Below, in pieces: positions 61,169-64,000 of a DNA stretch of 64,000 nt. A model generated the notes under the pieces. That model worked only from the letters and a program-made list of their open reading frames with translations. It was not told the DNA's origin and ran no database searches. How positions within the stretch are numbered: the stretch's first letter is position 1; the number at the start of each line of letters is the position of its first letter. Source of the stretch: Nocardioides aurantiacus (GTDB lineage: Bacteria > Actinomycetota > Actinomycetes > Propionibacteriales > Nocardioidaceae); contig NZ_RKHO01000001.1 of assembly GCF_003752505.1 (NCBI RefSeq), positions 3,534,001-3,598,000 on the forward strand. Direction: 5' to 3'. A program made the translations under genes and the position numbers.

Positions 61169-62662
61169 TCAGCCGACCGAGGTCCTGACGAGGTCGAACA
61201 GGCCGGAGGCGAGCGGGACCAGCGCGAGGACGAAGACGCCCGTGAGCGTCTCCAGGATCTCCCCGACGCGCGCCCACCAGACCGAGCGCCACCCTCCCCC
61301 GAGCCGCACGGCGGCGAGGAGCACCGCGGGCGCGACGACCAGCGCGGCCGCGAAGGCGTACCAGAGCGCGTCGGGCCCCAGGTCGGTCGCCACGGCCGTG
61401 CCGGTGAGGGCGACGAGCCAGGCTGCGGTCAGGCCGAGGAGGGTGCGCAGGCCCAGCGACCGGAAGCTCCGGCTCACCAGCGCCAGCGAGGCGGCGCCGA
61501 GGAGCACCAGGGCGACACCGCCCCAGCGCGCCCACGACGTGGGGTCACCGCCCAGACCGAGCACCACGAACGGTCCGGTCACCGCGGCGGCGACGGCGCT
61601 CACCACGACACCGGTGCCGACGGTGCGCTGGCTGCGGCGCGCGACCTCGCGCACCATGCGGGGACGGACCTGGTTGCGCTTGCGGCCGCTGCGCGGCTGC
61701 TCGCGGGCCGACCACGCGGTGACCGCCAGTCGGTCGAGGTCGAGCAGGACGTCGTCGTCGACGTCGACGGCGAAGGCCGGGAGCACCCGGGTGGCCACGA
61801 CGGCGGCGCCGAAGCCCACGGCGGAGAGGGCCAGCGGGCTGGCACCGAGCAGCAGCCAGACCACCGCGGTGACGCAGACGATGCCGCCCGTGACCAGCCA
61901 CAGCCGCGCGAGGTGCTCGTCGGCTCCCTCGAGGCCGGTGCGGGCGAGCGCCGCGACCACCAGGGCCGCGAGCCCCCCGACGGCCAGCGCCAGGAGCAGC
62001 CCGCCGGCGTCCGGCGAGGCCGCCGCCACGAAGCCGGCCGCTCCGGCGAGGCCCGGCCCGGCGAGGAAGGACCAGTCGTCCTGGCGGACCCGGGGCGTGC
62101 CGGTGCGGAGGTCGGCGCCGGCATCGACCGCCTCGTCGTCCCCGGGACGGGGCGCGGCCACGAGCAGGGCGCCGACCAGGAGGACGGTGGCGGCGACGGG
62201 GCGCACCCAGAACGGGGCGTCGGCGGCGAAGGTCAGACCCGCCCCCACGGCGGCCGCGGCGAACCCCGCGACACCCGCCAGCACGAGCAGTGCCGCAGCG
62301 GTCCGACCAGCGGGGCGCTGGGAGCCGGGGGCGGCGACGTCGTCGCTCCCGCTCCCGCTCGCGGCGGAGACCGTGGCGGGAGCGGCATCGGCGGCGACGA
62401 GGAGGTCGCCCTGCTCCAGGACGTCCTCCAGCGTGGCGACCGGGTCGAGCTCACGGCCACCGGCGCGGGCCAGTCGCGGCGGGGAGGCGAGACCGAGCGT
62501 GTCGGCGTACTCCTGGGCGAGCGCGGCGACGTCGAGCCACATCGGGACCGCGACGTCGAGCCGTCCGGCGTCGCCCAGGATGCTCAGGCGCAGGGCCTGG
62601 TCGGCACCGTGCGTGGGGCGCACCGCCGGGGCCTCCCCCTCCGCCTCCGACTGCGTGGTCAT
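61169..62662 (-). CDS. Second EccD-like type VII membrane protein
   Basis: 497 residues from ATG 62662. An N-terminal ubiquitin-like domain (RLSILGDAGRLDVAVPMWLDVAALAQEYADTL to LEQGDLLVAA) is followed by a longer linker and about eleven membrane helices from residue 120. A cytosolic loop with basic residues (REQPRSGRKRNQVRPRMVREVARR) separates the helix bundle. It is divergent from eccC. Two EccD proteins in a single locus may form heterodimers; EccD normally acts as a dimer. Confidence 0.85.
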   Translation of the reverse strand: MTTQSEAEGEAPAVRPTHGADQALRLSILGDAGRLDVAVPMWLDVAALAQEYADTLGLASPPRLARAGGRELDPVATLEDVLEQGDLLVAADAAPATVSAASGSGSDDVAAPGSQRPAGRTAAALLVLAGVAGFAAAAVGAGLTFAADAPFWVRPVAATVLLVGALLVAAPRPGDDEAVDAGADLRTGTPRVRQDDWSFLAGPGLAGAAGFVAAASPDAGGLLLALAVGGLAALVVAALARTGLEGADEHLARLWLVTGGIVCVTAVVWLLLGASPLALSAVGFGAAVVATRVLPAFAVDVDDDVLLDLDRLAVTAWSAREQPRSGRKRNQVRPRMVREVARRSQRTVGTGVVVSAVAAAVTGPFVVLGLGGDPTSWARWGGVALVLLGAASLALVSRSFRSLGLRTLLGLTAAWLVALTGTAVATDLGPDALWYAFAAALVVAPAVLLAAVRLGGGWRSVWWARVGEILETLTGVFVLALVPLASGLFDLVRTSVG

Positions 62663-62904
62663 GCGAGCCCCCCGTGCCCTCTCGTGTGTGCGTGCCTGCT
62701 CGGCGACACCGTGCCCTACGGAGCCCGACGCGCGCCGGTGGACGGCCAGGGTTGGCGTGTGTCCGTCACGCATCGGCAGATGCGGATGTTCTGCCCATGG
62801 GGCCCCGAACAGGCACCTATCATCATGCCCCACGGGGGCAGTTGCGTACGCCGAAGTCGTCACCCCGTCCCGCCGACGACTCCACGACGCGTAGGGGTAG
62901 GGCC

Positions 62905-64000
62905 GTGACCGCCACTCTGGGATCCGATCGATCGCTCGACGTCCCGCAGATGCCCCGGGGCACGCTGCACCTCGAGCCGCCGCCGGAGCTGGAGCCCCAC
63001 GAGGGCGCCAGCGGCGCCCTGATGATGGCGCTGCCCATGCTCGGCAGCGTCGGCGCGATCGTCTTCGTGGCGGCCGGCCAGGCCGGCCCCACCCGCTACA
63101 TCGCCTCGGGCATGTTCCTCGTGGCCACGCTCGGCTTCGTCTTCGTCCAGATCGACCGGCAGCGCAAGCAGCGCAACAACAAGGTCTCGGGGGGCCGCCG
63201 CGAGTACCTCCGCTACCTCGCCGGCGTCCGGACCCAGGTGCGCGACGCCGCCGACCAGCAGCGCCGCAGCCTGACCTGGCGCTTCCCCGAGCCGACGGCA
63301 CTGCCGGCCCTGGCCGAGGAGCGGTCGCGGCTGTGGGAGCGCGGCAAGGACGACGAGGAGTTCCTGCAGGTCCGGTTCGGCGTCACCGCGCAGGCGCTGG
63401 CACTGGAGCTGGTCCCGCCGGAGTCCGCACCCATCGACCAGCTCGACCCCGTCTCGGCCTCGGCCCTGCACCGCCTGATCGCCGTGCACCGCGTCCAGCC
63501 CGACCTGCCCGCCGCGCTGCGTCTCGGCGCCTTCAGCCGCGTCGAGCTGACGGGCGACGCCGAGCAGGTACGCTCCCTCGCCCGCTCCCTGGTCGGCTCG
63601 GCCACCGCGGCGCACGCCCCGCAGGACCTGCTGGTGGCCGTGCTCGCCTCGCCGGACAACCTCGCGGCGTGGGACTGGGTGAAGTGGCTGCCCCACGCCC
63701 ACAGCCCGGAGCAGAACGACGCCCTCGGCCGCAGCCGGATGGTCAGCGACTCCCTCGAGGACGTCTTCTCGATGCTGCCCCCCGAGCTGCGCGACCGGCC
63801 CCGCTTCTCCGGCGAGGGCCGGGACTCGCTGCCCCACCTGCTGCTCGTGGTCGACGGCGGCGCGCTGCCCCCCGGCAACAACCTGCTGCCCGAGGAGGGA
63901 CTCGAGGGCATCACCGTGCTCGACCTGCCCGCCTCGTGGGGCGACCTGGAGGACCCGACCCGGCTGCGGCTCCACCTCGAGTCGGCCGTGCTGCCCGACG
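62905..64000 (+). CDS. eccC: Type VII secretion ATPase EccC, N-terminal part
   Basis: The FtsK/SpoIIIE-type motor of the ESX channel, cut by the window edge after 365 residues. From GTG 62905 it begins VTATLGSDRSL, then the family opening PRGTLHLEPPPELEPHEG, two membrane helices (about 35-52 and 60-78), and the stalk region (EERSRLWERGKDDEEFLQVRFG). The ATPase domains lie beyond the edge. A 242-base gap separates it from the divergent eccD-like gene; it should hold both promoters. Confidence 0.92.
   Translation, partial: MTATLGSDRSLDVPQMPRGTLHLEPPPELEPHEGASGALMMALPMLGSVGAIVFVAAGQAGPTRYIASGMFLVATLGFVFVQIDRQRKQRNNKVSGGRREYLRYLAGVRTQVRDAADQQRRSLTWRFPEPTALPALAEERSRLWERGKDDEEFLQVRFGVTAQALALELVPPESAPIDQLDPVSASALHRLIAVHRVQPDLPAALRLGAFSRVELTGDAEQVRSLARSLVGSATAAHAPQDLLVAVLASPDNLAAWDWVKWLPHAHSPEQNDALGRSRMVSDSLEDVFSMLPPELRDRPRFSGEGRDSLPHLLLVVDGGALPPGNNLLPEEGLEGITVLDLPASWGDLEDPTRLRLHLESAVLPD

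Overview
The window looks like a chromosomal segment of a high-GC actinobacterium, most likely a Nocardioides-like member of the Propionibacteriales. The reasons are the strong GC bias of codon third positions, mycothione reductase (mycothiol is an actinobacterial thiol), BldC, a DUF3073-purM-purF block, a WXG100/ESX type VII secretion locus and many GTG starts. No rRNA and no CRISPR array were found.

Bases 1 to about 11,590 are accessory DNA. They carry the right part of an IS3-family element, an orphan secreted protein, and a scrambled stretch (about 2,579-4,518) in which a cytosolic 5'-nucleotidase gene is broken in two. Between its halves lie two copies of a phage terminase (terL) 5' end and three small minus-strand ORFs. 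Next comes a minus-strand operon: EcsC-like protein, hsdM, hsdS, hsdR (type I restriction-modification), with the broken nucleotidase as its former last gene. The island side ends near a degenerate tRNA/tmRNA-like 3' end beside short direct repeats, shortly before an intact tRNA-Lys.

From tRNA-Lys to about 33 kb is ordinary chromosome: an L,D-transpeptidase-like protein, type II NADH dehydrogenase, mycothione reductase, two overlapping CrcB fluoride channel genes, an amidohydrolase, an acyl-CoA desaturase with its reductase and a divergent PucR-type regulator, tRNA-Glu, tRNA-Asp and tRNA-Phe, a MerR regulator facing a SnoaL-like gene, a frameshifted Fpg/Nei glycosylase, a patatin-like lipase and a diacylglycerol kinase-like protein.

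From 33 to 51 kb are a secreted LVIVD protein divergent from a DUF305 lipoprotein, bldC, and the purine genes (purM-purF, purL, purS-purQ) interleaved with a phosphatase, a PAS histidine kinase, an M20 peptidase, a sterol-carrier protein and cell-surface proteins.

From 51 kb to the right edge is a type VII secretion locus. The minus strand reads eccD-like, esxB-like, esxA-like, a secreted-substrate candidate, mycosin 2, a Gly/Ala-rich WXG/PPE-like protein, eccD, an LPXTG wall protein, eccB and mycosin 1. A divergent eccC runs off the right edge. Two EccD proteins, two mycosins with unusual oxyanion positions and an embedded sortase substrate make it the most distinctive system here.
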